Positions 46,501-60,726 of a stretch of DNA of 64,000 nucleotides are shown here, piece by piece; the stretch's first letter is position 1; the number at the start of each line of letters is the position of its first letter. Below the pieces are notes generated by a model. The model was not told the origin of the DNA, made no database searches, and worked only from the letters and a program-made list of their open reading frames with translations. The position numbers and the translations under genes are program-made. Source of the stretch: Hofstenia miamia (Eukaryota; Xenacoelomorpha; Acoela); assembly GCA_004352715.1 (NCBI GenBank), contig SCFE01000075.1, positions 154,396-218,395 on the forward strand, read 5' to 3'.

Positions 46501-49500
46501 CGTGGTCCAAATTTTGGTGAAAAAATCACTCTGAAAATATTTTTGAAATACAACATCATTTGACGCCCTAGAAGTGACGTCATACTATTTAAATTTTTAG
46601 TGAAGGATAAAAGTAGCAAAAATTTGTGTAGCTTGAAAACTACTCAACATAGGAACTTGGTTGAAAGCTCATTTGAAGCAAAAGCTATAATTTCCTGTCT
46701 ACCTTTAATAAATTTTAGGGCCCTAAATGGTTTTGTTTAAGAGTTATTTGCAAATTAACTATTTTTGCACATTATTTCATTGCTTTTTCACACATTTTCA
46801 TTTAATTCAACAGAAGTAGCAGCTTATTTATCACATGTAATGTAAATACTTAAACGCAGTCGTCTGAACAAGGTACAATGTGCCCCTTCATGAACATATC
46901 CAAATCAGAATGTTAGACTACCAAAGCATTAAAATCGCTTAACATGTAGACAGTTCAATGATTTTTAATAGGGAAAACATGGGAAAGTTTATATGGGTTT
47001 TCTTAGTTTTCAAAGGGCTACAAAATGGTGTTAACCTTAGGCCTTAGCTATAACAACAATTTATTTTTGAAAAAGTGGTGTTTTAATTTAATTGAAATGT
47101 TATGTAATAGAGTGTATTTTCAATCGATAACATTTATCGCTCTAAAAGCTGTAAAAATTGATGAAATTCCAAAAAATAAAAGTATGTTTATCGTAAACTA
47201 TTCAGCGCGCATTAAATAATATATAGACTGTATCAATAGCATAAAAACTCATGGAGCAATACCTCTCCAAATATAGTCTACTCAAACATAATTTAATAAG
47301 TGGTTAGTGCGAATATTGACAATTTCCTTTGACCTCTGTAGTGGATCCAGTTTAGAAAACTCAGTACCAGTAAGTTTGAAATACATTGAACTAGAATGCT
47401 GACCAGAAGGATGCAAATACTTTGACCATTTCAAAAATCTATTTTGGATGAGTTTACCTACTTGAAAAACAAACCTCTCACCAATGTGGATGCATTGCTA
47501 CGCCTATATGTTGTTCAAGAGCAACTGCAGCTATTCAGCAACGACAGTCAACCAAAAAAGCTGCAGTTAAACAAGTTGTGGAAGAAATTCCCAACTGGTG
47601 GGTAAAAGCTGGATATATATGTCAATCTGAAAAGGGTTTGATAAAAAAGCTACTGAAATTGGATGAACAACTTAAAAAATTAAGGCAAGACAACAACACA
47701 ATTGCAAACAAAAGGAAAAAGCAAACCCAGCAATACAACAACAACAAGATCAATTAATTAATTTGTCAATACAAACTTTCTGGGTAGTGACAAATAGGCA
47801 TGAGAATTACCTTACAAAAACGGCTGAAACTTCAACAAATGATACATTAAGAAAGAAGAGTGCAGAGGACTTAAATTTTCTAAGCAACATGAAAGTGCCT
47901 GATAGGCGCTTAGCCTATTGGACACAAGCTTCATTAAGCCAAGAAACAAGTCAAAGAAACGAAAACTTCAGCTTAAAAACATGACAATACTAATACAGTG
48001 ATTGCTGTTGAAACCACAACAAGCATTTTCAGTAGTGATGAAAGCGAACCAGATACAGACTGCAAGGAAGATCCAACATTCAAACTAGATCCAATGATGT
48101 AAATTTGCATGTAAACAAACACACATTGATGAGAGCAACTTTATCTGCAGATGTTAATGGGCTAAGTGTACGCAAACAACTGGACTACACCCTAGTACTG
48201 TTATGCTCAGGAGGAGCTGACATAGATCGCATGAGTCTTTTCAAAAGCACAATTCACAGTGATAAACAAAGTGCTAGAATTGAAAAAGTTTTTGAATTTC
48301 GAAGCAATGATGAGGAACTGATAAATGGCAATGAAGATTACTGGGTGGTTCATTGGGATGGAAAACTCTAAAACAGACAACTGAAGCTGGAAAAAAGAAA
48401 ACAGTGCTGGCAGTTGTGTTAAATGCTTTGAAATCCGATGACGAAATCTTGCTGAATGTAATTGACATGACTGATTCTACTGGGTCATCTGCAGAAACAC
48501 AGGAACAACTAAAATCACTGCACAATGCCAATGTAAAATTGTCAAGGGTCGTTGGGTGTGTTTTCGATAAAACTGCAACCAATAGTGGGTTGAACAATCG
48601 GGTAGTTGTAAAGGCACCATATTTTGGAACTTATTTGTGGATCTATTTGTGAAAATGTTTTCGAGAGTACAACAGAATCACCAGAAGAACCAATTTTTAG
48701 ACAATTTGCAGCAAAGTGGTCAACTCTTGACAAATCAAATTATCATGCATTTGTGTTCAGACCCAGGAAGCTCCAAAAAATGCAAAAATCAATATTACAA
48801 TTTTTCTAAGAAACGAAGCTTCTTCAAGAGGAGACTACCAGGAGCTGGTTGAGCTTGCAATAATGTTTTTGGGTGGAATAAATAAAGCTACCAACAAATC
48901 ATTTTCTTTTAGAGCTCCTAGCGATTTCCATCACACTAGGTGGATGGCAAAAGTGCTTTATATTTTCAAGATTGCACTTTTAGCCAGCAATTGTTGGCAA
49001 CTGAATTTGCAAATGAAGACTTCTTGAAAATATTAACATCCCTGACATAATTTCTTTCAATATTTTATGTGAAAAATTGGTGTACCAATACTGCAGTAAA
49101 TGATCTTCAACTTTGGAAGGAATTGGATATACTTAAGAGCTCCAATCCAAGAACTCTAAATTCATACTCCATTCTTTATAACGATTTTGCTGTATCAGGT
49201 CAAGAACAGTTGGAAAATCATATGTGGTATCTTTCTGAAAGAAATGTGGTGTTTTCCCCTTTTAGTGATCACACATCAATCGCCGAAAAAGTTTTAATGT
49301 GGAGGAAGTCGAAAAACCACAACGAAAATCAAAACCTAGGAGTGTTTGGCAAGGGGCTGATCAGAATGCCAAAAATCAATAAAACAACCCACGTTCAAGA
49401 TTTGAGAGGTCGTGATCTCCTTTCCAATAATGGATTTAATCCAAAATACATCAAGCGTTCTTGAGCACCACCTTAAGGAATGGCCTAAACATTCCGATTG

Positions 49501-52500
49501 CGTAACAGCAAAAAACCTAATTGAAAAGATAAGTTGTGTTAATGATGCTGCTGAAAGGACTTTGTCAATAGTGACAGGATACACTCATCACCATCAGCTC
49601 CAAAACTGAAAGGACACCAGGAACTACTGGCTACTATCAAACATGCATACAATCAAAAGTTGAAGAAGCATGCCGAAAAAGTCGCCCGAAACGTCAATCA
49701 AAATGGTATCCATACCAGAAAATCTATTCTGCGCAACTTTAGCTTTTGATTGCTTTGCTATGAAAATGGACTGTGGACTATCTTGCAAACAATTTCAAAT
49801 TTTTAACCGTATCATATAGCCTTTTGGCTGACAAATGTATGGAATTGTGTTTGAAATTGAGCCAAGTTTTTAGCATTTCTTTTGTAGTGCTGTATATTTA
49901 TAGTAGAGTGTACTTGAAGATGCACTCAGACGAGAATCTTTTGATGTATATCATTTGATATACGTCAAAAAAGATGCTCGTCTGAACGCACATCATTCAA
50001 ATTGACGCACAAACAGCTTGCATCTTTTTGACGTAGTTCAAAAGATTCTCGTCTGAACGCAAATAATTCATATGAACGATCAGTAATTAACGATTGTGTT
50101 TTGGTGACAGATTGTCTCAAGTAATTCGTGAGTCTTAAAATAAGAGTATTTTTAAGCTCAACAATTTTAACTTCAAAATGAACCCTGGCGACATTGGATT
50201 CTAAATGTTCCAATTTTCTTAACAAAAAGCAGTTATTTCAATGAAGCATAATATGAGTTTTTCACAAGTAATGCTACTGAACTGTCAATATATGTTACTG
50301 CGTGTATAACTAATTGAAATCACGTATAAACCAGATTTCCTGCATGTATTGAAATTTAATTATATTGTTCAATTGCATAATTATAAGGAAACTTTAAACA
50401 AGTAATTTCGTTTGTTTGAACAATGATTAATTATTTACTTATTCTGGGCAATATTATATAACAATATCTATAGAATTAAACAGCCAATCAAATGCGGTTT
50501 TGATTTTAATGTGTTGAATCAGTAATTAAGGTGTTGATTATAATATTCCCAGTGATAGAAAAACACACTTCCAATATTAAACAATTGATGAATAAACAAG
50601 TGGCCGTGCATCAAAATGATGCTCGTCCGAACGCAATTTCATCAAATTGATGTACATCAAAAAGACGCTCATCTGAACGCAGCCAAATTTTGATGGATGC
50701 ATCAAAAAACATACATCAAAAAGATGCTAGTCTGAACGCACTTTCATCAAAAGCGCGCATCAAAAGATTCTCATCTGAACGCACGTTAAGTTTGTGACTT
50801 GACATGTCCACACAGGCAAGAGAAGAAACAAGGCATATGTTCATGGAGTGGGACCCTAAGACTTTGTTCAGAAAACTATGTTAAAGTTTTTACAATACAT
50901 GTGATGAAAAACATACCACTTCTGTTGAATCATATGAATATGTGTGAAAAAGCAATGAAATGATGTGAAAAAATAGTTAATTTGCAAATAACTCCTAAAC
51001 AAAACCATTTAAAATGTATTAAAGTCAGATAGAAAATTGTACCTTCTGCATCAAATGACCAATCAAACAAGTTTTTATGCTGAGTAGTAGATATGCAAAT
51101 TTTTGCTACTTTTATCCTTCGCTAAAATTTTCAATAATATGACGTCACTTCTAGGGCGCCAAATGATGTTGGATTTCAAAAATATTTTCGCAGAGTGATT
51201 TTTTCCCCAAAATGCAAACTTGGACCACGTTACAGAAAAATCAGTAAAAATTTTTACTACTTTGAGTTTTTCAGCATGGTGCGATTGTTAGCGTTGCGTT
51301 GCGACAAACAACCGATCGTTTACATTGTAAGTTAAGATTAAATATTTAAAATGCTGTAATCCACATAAATCTCAATGTTTATTTAAAATTACGCAACATT
51401 TTATAACGATATTGAACAAACATGTAAAATTAAACTTCATTGTTTATAAATTTAGAAAATTTCACATAAAAACAGCGATTTTAAAAAATACTATTAATCA
51501 TATTGAGCAAACTATGTTCTTAAAGAACCTAAACGTAAAAATGGAGCTTGAAAAAATAAAGAAGCTTGATTTCAATTCCGATACAACAATTAGAATCCAT
51601 AGGTAAAATTATTCCTTAAATATATAGAAATGATCCTTATATAGATGTATTAAATGATAAATTATCGTCTCATCATAACACTAGAAACCCGAATCAAACT
51701 CAAATTAACACTTGGCAACTTGAAAAACACAAATTACATGATTAGTATATACTAAACTTAAATACACTAGGGTGCATCAAACGCCCCTTCATTTTTCAAA
51801 ATGTCGCCCGAAATTAATGTAGATTTGAAAAAAATGTTCTAATACATGAGACGATTCGCTACGTAAAATATTATTGACATTGGTGCATGTTTAGGGGGTA
51901 ACACGAGAGATGATCATGAGGAAAATTTTGAAAAAATAGAGGATATAGAAAGATTTAAAAAGCTATTCCCATCAGTTCACTTACTTCGATTTATCGATAT
52001 CCTCAAAAATATATATATTTCCAATCACAAAATATTATTATTGAATATACCTGTATGATATCTCATAAATCAATAAATTGTAACAAAATCGAATAATCAC
52101 CTTCCAAAAATGCTTCAATCTCTTTGTTGACTCGAGTGTGCAATCGATATTGTGCCAGGTAATGGAGATAACGCAATTTGTTTTCGTCTGTGACTTCTTC
52201 CTTTGCACCTCCTTGATAAAACTCTACCTCCTAAAGTCAGAAATATAAATTTACAAGCATGTTATCCTACGCATTAGCGCAGATATTGTACCTCTAAGAT
52301 TTGAAGACTTACTACTGAAGCTAAAAATTTTATTCCGCTATGTACCAATCCAAAGCACACCCAGGCGGCTAGGATGTAAGTACTGTGACAGCATTAATTT
52401 AAATCTTAATTGAAGTGATAGTTTTTAAATAACTGTATTAAAAATTAAAACTGACTAATATCTCTGAAACAACTATTACTAGACCATCAAAATATATTGA

Positions 52501-55500
52501 TTTTATAAGGTAGAGAAAGCGTTTATAGTCAATAAACGAAGTCACAATTAATAGGATATCATTTCCAATAGAATTTGTCCCATGGTCAACTTTCTTGTAG
52601 AGTATCAGACAATTCAATATGCTAGACCAGAGGTGACGAACAGTGGCGTACCCAGGGGGGACATGGTGGAATGTCCCCCCCCGTCAGGTTTCCAAATTTA
52701 ATTTTGACTGGATAAATCAAAAAATTTTCGTAAAAAATTTGAAAAATTTAAAATCTAGGATAGTGAAATGCATTTTTAGGGTCTATTTTCTCAATATTTT
52801 CAAAAATTTTCCCGCATTAGGAAATAACAATGATGTCCCCCCCGTCAGAAAATCCTGGGTACGCCCCTGGTGACGAACCTGTGGCCGTCCAAAGAATTTT
52901 GTGCGGCTCGAAAACGATTTTACAATAGTTCATGCATGGCAACATTGCCATTTATTAAGAACCGCTTCTAGACATTCAGTACTCAGTTATTATCGTGTGA
53001 TAAATATAAATGAAGCGTCAATAGTGAGAATAACAACAGCGAAATTAAAGAAAACCCTTTCACAATTTCAATAATTCCATTGTAATATATTTACCAGCCT
53101 AATCAACATAATTATAAGACTTTCTTTTAGTAATAGCGGTTCATTCTATTACATTTATGTATTAAAATTGGGAGTGGATGAACTTTTAGACTATTTTAGC
53201 GGCTGAAACAGTAGCAGTAAACCAGAAAAGTCCATGCTGGGTCATGTGCACAACATGCAGCCTTGGTTAAAGGTGCTTATGAGCCTGCTATTGCAAAGGG
53301 AGCTCATCAATGCTAGACAAAAGCCAGAAATTATTGAGCTTAGGAATTTGAAGAAGTGTCCTTCGATTGAGCTGGAAGGATTTATGAGTGATATAACATA
53401 TTTAAACGATTTAAATGTACAACTTCAAGGGCCCTAGAAACTGTTGCACTCAATGTTTTCCAAGGTTAAATATTTCCTGTCAATACTGAGTTTCTGAGAC
53501 AATCAGTTAAAATATAGCAAATCTACGCATTTTCCCACATTGAAAAGACACAATCAAATGACATGTATCATTATGATTGGAATGTTCAAGTCTTTTGGAA
53601 GGTTTTAATGCTAGATTTCAAGATATCAAAAGCAAACAACTTGAGTTTGATATTTTTTCTATCCACTTCAAAGTTACACTTGCTTCTGCACCCCCTGTGA
53701 GTTCCAACTTGAACTCTAAAAGTTATGTACTTGAACAAGCTGTTGTTTGAACTTTATTGTGCATGTTTATCAAAAGAAGAGTTTCCAAACCTAACAGCTC
53801 ATTCTCTCAAATGGTCATCTGTTTTCTGCAGCACCGAAAACTGAAAAGTTATTTTCGAAAATAGCAATTACTAAAAGTCGTTATAGGTCGGGGCTGTTCG
53901 ACGAAAATCTAAGCATGCAGTTGAGAGCTGCCACTTCGTCAGTTCGACATAATATTGAACGCTTATTGAAACAAAAAAGATGCAAAAAATCCCACTAATC
54001 AAAGAACGGCATTAAATGTTTCTATATTTTTGTATTATTTTTTACTTAAATCTTGATTAAATAAATTTAACTGTATGATTATTATTGCTTTTAGTTTGTT
54101 GTTCATTACCATTGATAAACTATCATTAATTGTGTCTAAAAACATATATATTCGTATGATTTAAAAGTTGTGCGGCCCGCTCACTGAGGTGCAACTAACA
54201 ATTGGCCCGCGAAAGGGAATGGGTTCGTCACCCCCTGTGCTAGATTCACATATTGATGTGTTCAAGACAATCTCGGAAGATACAGTTATGATTACACGTT
54301 TTCATATGGATATTCTCAAAATGATAAACGAGACCAAAGTTGATGGGACTTTACAACGATGCTGGTTTATATAAACTGAAGGATGTCTTGTTGATTTGTT
54401 TTGCATTTGGAGCAATTGCAGATAAAAACATCAAAATAAACTTGACAAAAATCAGACAGTTAAATTTGAGCCACTCAAAAGATTGATGAAGTGCACACGC
54501 AAGTAATCACTTTCTTGTTTACGAAGCAATCAATTTTTAGAGTTAGAAACATTTCGTGAATTTGTTTGACAATGAACAAAGTAAAAACTGTATTTCGAAT
54601 AAACTTCAAACTAAAAAAAAGTTTTTATGAGTTGTCCTAACTATCACAAGATAGACATATGACATTACGTTTAAATGCACACGAATATTAGTAGAACTAC
54701 TACCACCTGTATATTGCAATACTTTACTAAGATAAACGCTTTCTGAAATTTTCGAAATTTTTGTCGGCGAAATTTATCCCTATATAATTCATACTGAATA
54801 ATCCAAAGCTTTGACGCCCACTCAATTTTATGTATCAGTCTGTTGATTTCCTCCATTTCTATAATACTTCAACTAAAGTTTGTTTTATTAGTGGCCACAC
54901 GAGTGAATAAATCAAAATAGAACATTTTCTATCTCAGAATCATGCGCAATTAAATGTGTATTATGGAGCAGACAATGTTTACCAGGGAAGTACTACTCTA
55001 GGTGGTTATTCTTACGGTAGATAATGAAATGAATATTGGCTTTCAAAAAACGATATTTGTTTTACATTTAATATAATTTTTATAATATTTAGTAATATAG
55101 ACTGCAGCTTAGCGCAGTTCAAGTGAAATTGCTACTCGATTCTCTCATGTAAATCTTGTTTTTTAATCATCATGTTAGATTTAGAAATTATAAAAATTTT
55201 TCGTGTTAATTTTTCGGCAATATTTTCCAAGGCCTTTCGAAAAAAATTATCACATTAATGAGAGCTATTTAAACATAGTTTCATTGCCAAAACCAAATAA
55301 CAAAATGATCAGTTGTTAAGTTACAGAAACTCTGAATAAATTTCGAAAAAAGTTTTTTAAATAATAGTTGTACACATGTTTATTGCTGTAGTCAACTTGG
55401 AGAACAATATTCATTTCGATTCAAACTATTTTCAATTTTACTACAATTGCAAAGCCAATAGTTTTAAGGAAGTGGAGATAAAATCGACATATCTACGTAA

Positions 55501-58500
55501 TAAACTATCCTTCGAATCAGCCTAAACTTCGCCATCATTGTATTTACTCAAAACCTTGGAATTTTTTTTGACTTTGTTTTGGACCAATCACTTATAATGA
55601 AATCGTATGATTCAAGTCATGTAACCTACATTCATGTAATATTCGGAATTCTCTTGCTACATGCATACCTGATCATTATAGCGTATTCTTATACTGTCCT
55701 AAGCAGTGTTGGTCGAGCTACTTTTCGGCTACATAATTAAAATATTTTACATTCACTAGCTGGCCTGTAAAACAAGGCAGTATCTAAGAGATTTTCTTGG
55801 TTAGCAATTAATGCGTTCGCCCCAAATCTAGATGTCAGTTCAAATCACTTATACCTGAAAGTGAACATCTAAGTGGTTCTAAACTTTTTTGACTCCTTTT
55901 CTCTAATTTTTTATATTTGTATCATATTTCCAACATATTATGTTTGATAATATATCTGACTTCCGAAAAGTCAGTTTGGAGTGCAACATAGCACGCTTAA
56001 CGTATTTGGACAAGACCACAATTGCATACTAACACTAACGCTTGTGAAACTTTTCAATTCTTTTTACAACCAAGTTATTTTAGGTAGTTTTTCATCAAAG
56101 TCAAGTGAATGAGCATTAATTGGCTTAGTTAAAAATGAAGTGAGTGAATTTCGATTTTCCTATTCACATTGCAAAACAAATATTTTCTACGGAACTCACG
56201 TTATCTAGTTATTGGTTTTATAGAAGGTTTACAAAAGAAGCTGAAATGTTTGCACACGTGGTGAAGCAATGTGTGAATAAGCGTGGGAGAAATTAATAAT
56301 TAGTCTGTAGTACGGACATTTGTTTGGGTTCCTTAAATGAAAGTAGTTTCAATATTGCAAAAAATTATATATCATTCCACATGTTGCGCTCCTTTCTCTA
56401 AAGAAATTTGCTTAGTGCGGAGCGTCGATAAATTCCATCAGATAGTACTTGTATTTGTAAATAGATTTGTCACAACCACACAATGTGATATCTGAAGAAG
56501 TTTTTGATAAAGCAAATACCATACCTTTCAAATAAAAAAGCAACATAGCTTATAAAGAAAAACCAGGTGCTAATATCAATTGAGTCGCACTAAATTGCAA
56601 CTTACATGCAAATCGCTCAATTTTATGTAAAATAGTAAAAGATTTACACAGGGATCTACCAAAAATGTTTATAAATTATAGGTTTCATTATAAAATATAG
56701 AAATAAGGTAGTAAATCTCACAATTTAAAAAAATTTTATTAGGTAAAATCAATTAGAAAACAATAGCTTTTTACTACTTTTGTGGCTCTTATGAGACTTT
56801 GAAAGCGTTTTTGCACCAGAACAGTTTTCATTACTGAGAATGGAATTTTTACAGGAATTTGAACTACTTTAAAATACTGAAAGTAAAAATATTCACGCAG
56901 CTGTTCTATTTTTTATAGAAATTTAAGAGTTAATAGTATTTCATTAGTTATTTCTTTGAGGGAAGGGAGGCAGCGGAGTTTAACATTCACTAACCGTGTT
57001 TCTTGAGGTTTGTAGTTCCTCATTTTATAAGCACCTTTGAACTATCTATTAATACCCGCGTCTATTTATACTGATTTATATTCTCTTTAACTTTCTCTGA
57101 TCGCTTTTTTGTATTGTTCTCTACAGAGAAAATTACAAATAAATAATTTATTTCTATTTTAAAGATGCTTAAAACTAACTTAGACCACGTGCCACAGCTC
57201 ATAGAAATGCGGTCGCCTTCGTGGCACTGACCTGTTTCGCGTTCAACAAGAGCGCTTTGCGTAATATAATTCACAGGCAAATAAATTTTATGCTTGAAAA
57301 TATGCATAAAACAGGCCTTCAAATGTTTGGTTGGAATATTTTTAATAAAATCAGACTTTTTGATAATAATTATGATCATGAACAAAAACAACAAACACTA
57401 AAAACTTGAATTGTATTAGTGAGCAACGAATATTATTTTGCAAATGAAACAGGCCTAGGAATGCCAAGTAGGTTCTCCATCAGTCAGTTGGACTCACAAA
57501 AATAACAAATTGCAAAAAACAGGCTCCGTACGTGTTCGAAACGTAACAATCCAAGAAATCAAATCAGGGTTCAGTCAGCAAAGACCAGTAAGGATGGGAG
57601 TTAACTTTTGAGTCATTCGTTTTAAAACGACTGATACTTAACTCTATCCAAATAGCTACAGCATTTGATAAATTTATTACACCAAAACTTCAGGATTAGA
57701 TTAAAATCAAACACTCTCGCCTTTAAATATAGAATTACAAGCACGTACAAAATAAACCCAAACATACAGGAGTTGGTAGTAGTAAATGATTTTAGTGTTT
57801 GTACATATGATTGATGGTTTTTCAAGAGAGCACTATATTCAGCGCTGTTTCTGATGGCAGGTGTGTTGTAGTGAACATAAGTGTAAAAATATCAAAGTCA
57901 AGATGCAAAGAGTCCACATTATGAACAATTGTCGACATTATGACGGATCAATGCGTTTCAAACATTGCTGTACACATGTGAATAAATGGTAAAGCCAAAT
58001 TTAGAAAACCAGTTCGCCATGTATATGTATAAACAAAATAAACATCGGAAATTCTATTCGGTAGGAAAAAATTTGTTTATATATGTATTTTTATACGCGA
58101 GCAACCTCTTATGTCTAGATTCGAAACACAAAAACAGCCACATGCAATCATGGGTTAAGAGGACATTTAAAAATCATGTCGATGTAAGGAAACAAAGTAT
58201 TTAGAAATTCCTAATTGCGATCTATAGTTAGACAAAAGCAAAGAAAATGTGCTAACCTCAGTACCTTCTTCTTCTGCAAAACATAACTCCAAATCTTCCA
58301 CGGGATTCTCTAGAATGTACTTCACTCTCCTTTCATACATTGAAGGATTATCGATTTCTAAATGCTAAAGCACATTATAAGCAACTTATAACGCAATATT
58401 TACATTCCAACTATAGAAAAAAATGAAAAAAATTGAGGTTTTTGAAAAAAGTTTCAAACAAGAATCAACTTCATAAATAAACAATGAGAAATAGAGAAGA

Positions 58501-60689
58501 AATTTATTGAAGTATAATTTATGGCAAAAAATGTTAGATTCGATGTAGGAATTTCATCCATTGAAAAATTTTAGATTCATTTAAAAATATTAAACACTCA
58601 GTTGAAATTCTAAAAGTATAGGAACAAACAGTGAAAAAACAGCGTCACTTTTTAAGTTTGACCATTTTGCACTAAAATTAATATAAAATGATATTTTACA
58701 AAATGATTAACAACTTTAAAATAAAGTTTATTTTAAAAAAGGAAGGAAAGCCTCAATGGAAAACATTTGATAGAATGGTTAATTATGCAAACTTGTAGGA
58801 AATCCGCAGGTGAAATACTTTTGCTAGTTTTTTAAGTTATCACTCTATCAAATTCACATATTGAAGGAAAAACTAATGAAATTAAAATATCACAACTACA
58901 CTAGTGATTTTAAAAATATATTTGTAATTTTTTTATAAAATTTGATGATTTATTAATATCCCCTGACACATTTAAATGTATAGTTTATTAATCAGATTCA
59001 AATGGAAATGGTTCACCTTTAAACTCACTGGAAGACCTAAAATAAGAGCCAAGAATGATCTTGAAAATCTGGTGGGAATCAGCTGAATGTATGAAGATCC
59101 CTCTGACAAACTCAGTAAGGAGTTGGCCAAGAATTTTCCACAAAACTTAAATTCACCAAGTCTGTTAGAATTCGGTTTTGGATGCACCTAAATTGTTTAT
59201 TCCAGAAGAGCTGCAAATATTTTTAATAAAAAATAAAATAAAATCATGTATTGAAAACAAAGGAATAAGAATTTATGCTTAAAAATCATTCAAACATTCT
59301 AAATAAAATTGAAAATATTTAGCAGTATCACACAATAATTTTTCGTAGGGGGAGACAAACTTTATTTGATGAGGGTGGTACTTAAATTTGCCAAGACATT
59401 ATCTTACAACTGTCATAAGTATTCTTTTTATTTAAAATGATCTTAATTGCGACATTAATTATAGAGCCATCTAGTTAAAGCAGTAATTACACGAGATAAG
59501 CACTAATTAACAATTCACGTCATTCTTAAACAAATTTAAACCAAATGAATGAATTAAAGTCAAAGGACTGTTTTAATATTTTAATGCATGATACTATTTA
59601 CCATATTGAGAATGCCCTTTGCTTAATGCTATTGGCTAAAAATGATTTAACAGCCATTTCTATAGCTACATCTTCTTTGACCGATTTAAGATAAATTCTG
59701 ACAAATTTAAGATAACGTTTGACAAATATACGTATCAACCATTGGATGAACTGATATTATAGGAAATGGTATTGAGCAAATCAAATAGTTTACCATCTGT
59801 TCTTAAATTTCGGAAGAGAAACATCACTCTGGAAAAAACTAAGGGGGATACTTCAATGCAGCTAATGCACTGCAGGAATATACTTGATGGCAACCATAAT
59901 AAAATATAAAATAAAAAGCAATCATTATCTTAAGTCACAGATAAGAAAACTATTCAAAACAGCGAACAACCTTGGTTTACCCAACAAACCTGCACACTAC
60001 ATCATTGGCTTGATTTTTTGTTTCATATGTAATAGACACTCTGCTAAAAAGAAATAGAAACCTTTGATTCTACCCTTCATAAATTTAGACAAAGTATGAA
60101 TAATTAGGAAATCTGGATAAAACTCTAAACTAAAGTAACAAACAGTTAACAACTCATCGATAGTAATTGATTTGAGATCTGAGATTTTTTTGTTATCACT
60201 GCCCGTTTTCAAAAAGTTGTCGGGAATGGAATTTACTTTCAATAATACAAATAATACACGTGATTCAATTTAAAAAACAGCAATTCCTTTGATATTGGAT
60301 CCATGACACATTCTAGCGGAGAAATCAGCTAAATATGGTGGTAGAGAATTTGTACTATTAGAATGGATAAATAGCTGGTCCATTGTGGGAAAAAGCGACC
60401 AAATTTGTTAAAATTTATTATAACACAATTGGAAAATAGAAATCGATAATATGGTAATTCAAAATATACCACACTCATATCATCGCCTAGAGTTTCAAAT
60501 AGACCATAGTCGTTTCCAAAAATTTGTTGGCTTAGAACGGTAGCCCATTCTCTTCTAATACCGCCCCAATCAAGACCTAAACATTAATAATGAATTTTTA
60601 ATAGCTCATTACTATTATATATTTTCAATTTTACACTTTTGTACTAATGTGTATGTATTGTGTACAGAGAATAAAGCGATTTATTATTT

Positions 60690-60726
<37 letters not shown>

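Larger units (their letters stand above)
46163..51302 (+). mobile_element. About 5.1-kb DNA transposon with very long TIRs
   Basis: The outer TIR GCAACGCAACACTAACAATC (46163) is matched in reverse at 51302, and an inner part pairs 46486-46925 with about 50860-51245 (for example TTTTTCTGTAACGTGGTCCA on the left). About 210 bp on the left, between the outer and inner parts, lack a right-hand partner. A decayed transposase frame lies between the arms on the plus strand. No clear target duplication was found, so the superfamily is undetermined. The element is inside the AREL1-like intron between exons f and g. Confidence 0.75.
52628..54237 (+). mobile_element. hAT transposon remnant with 8-bp target duplication
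   Basis: Ends CAGAGGTGACGAACC on the left and, in reverse, CAGGGGGTGACGAACCC on the right. The flanking 8-mers TGCTAGAC (52620-52627) and TGCTAGAT (54238-54245) differ at one base. hAT elements make 8-bp duplications and have CAG-type ends. Transposase remains are inside. The element is in the AREL1-like intron between exons e and f, 400 bp upstream of exon f. Confidence 0.88.

Noticed and set aside
48274-48733. Minus-strand frames of 107 and 63 codons
   Set aside because: They overlap the transposase fragments on the plus strand, which match a known family; the antisense frames match nothing.
52643-52873. Plus-strand frame of 76 codons starting MAYPGGTWW
   Set aside because: It lies almost entirely within the 229-bp hAT-type MITE and is produced by its GC-rich ends.
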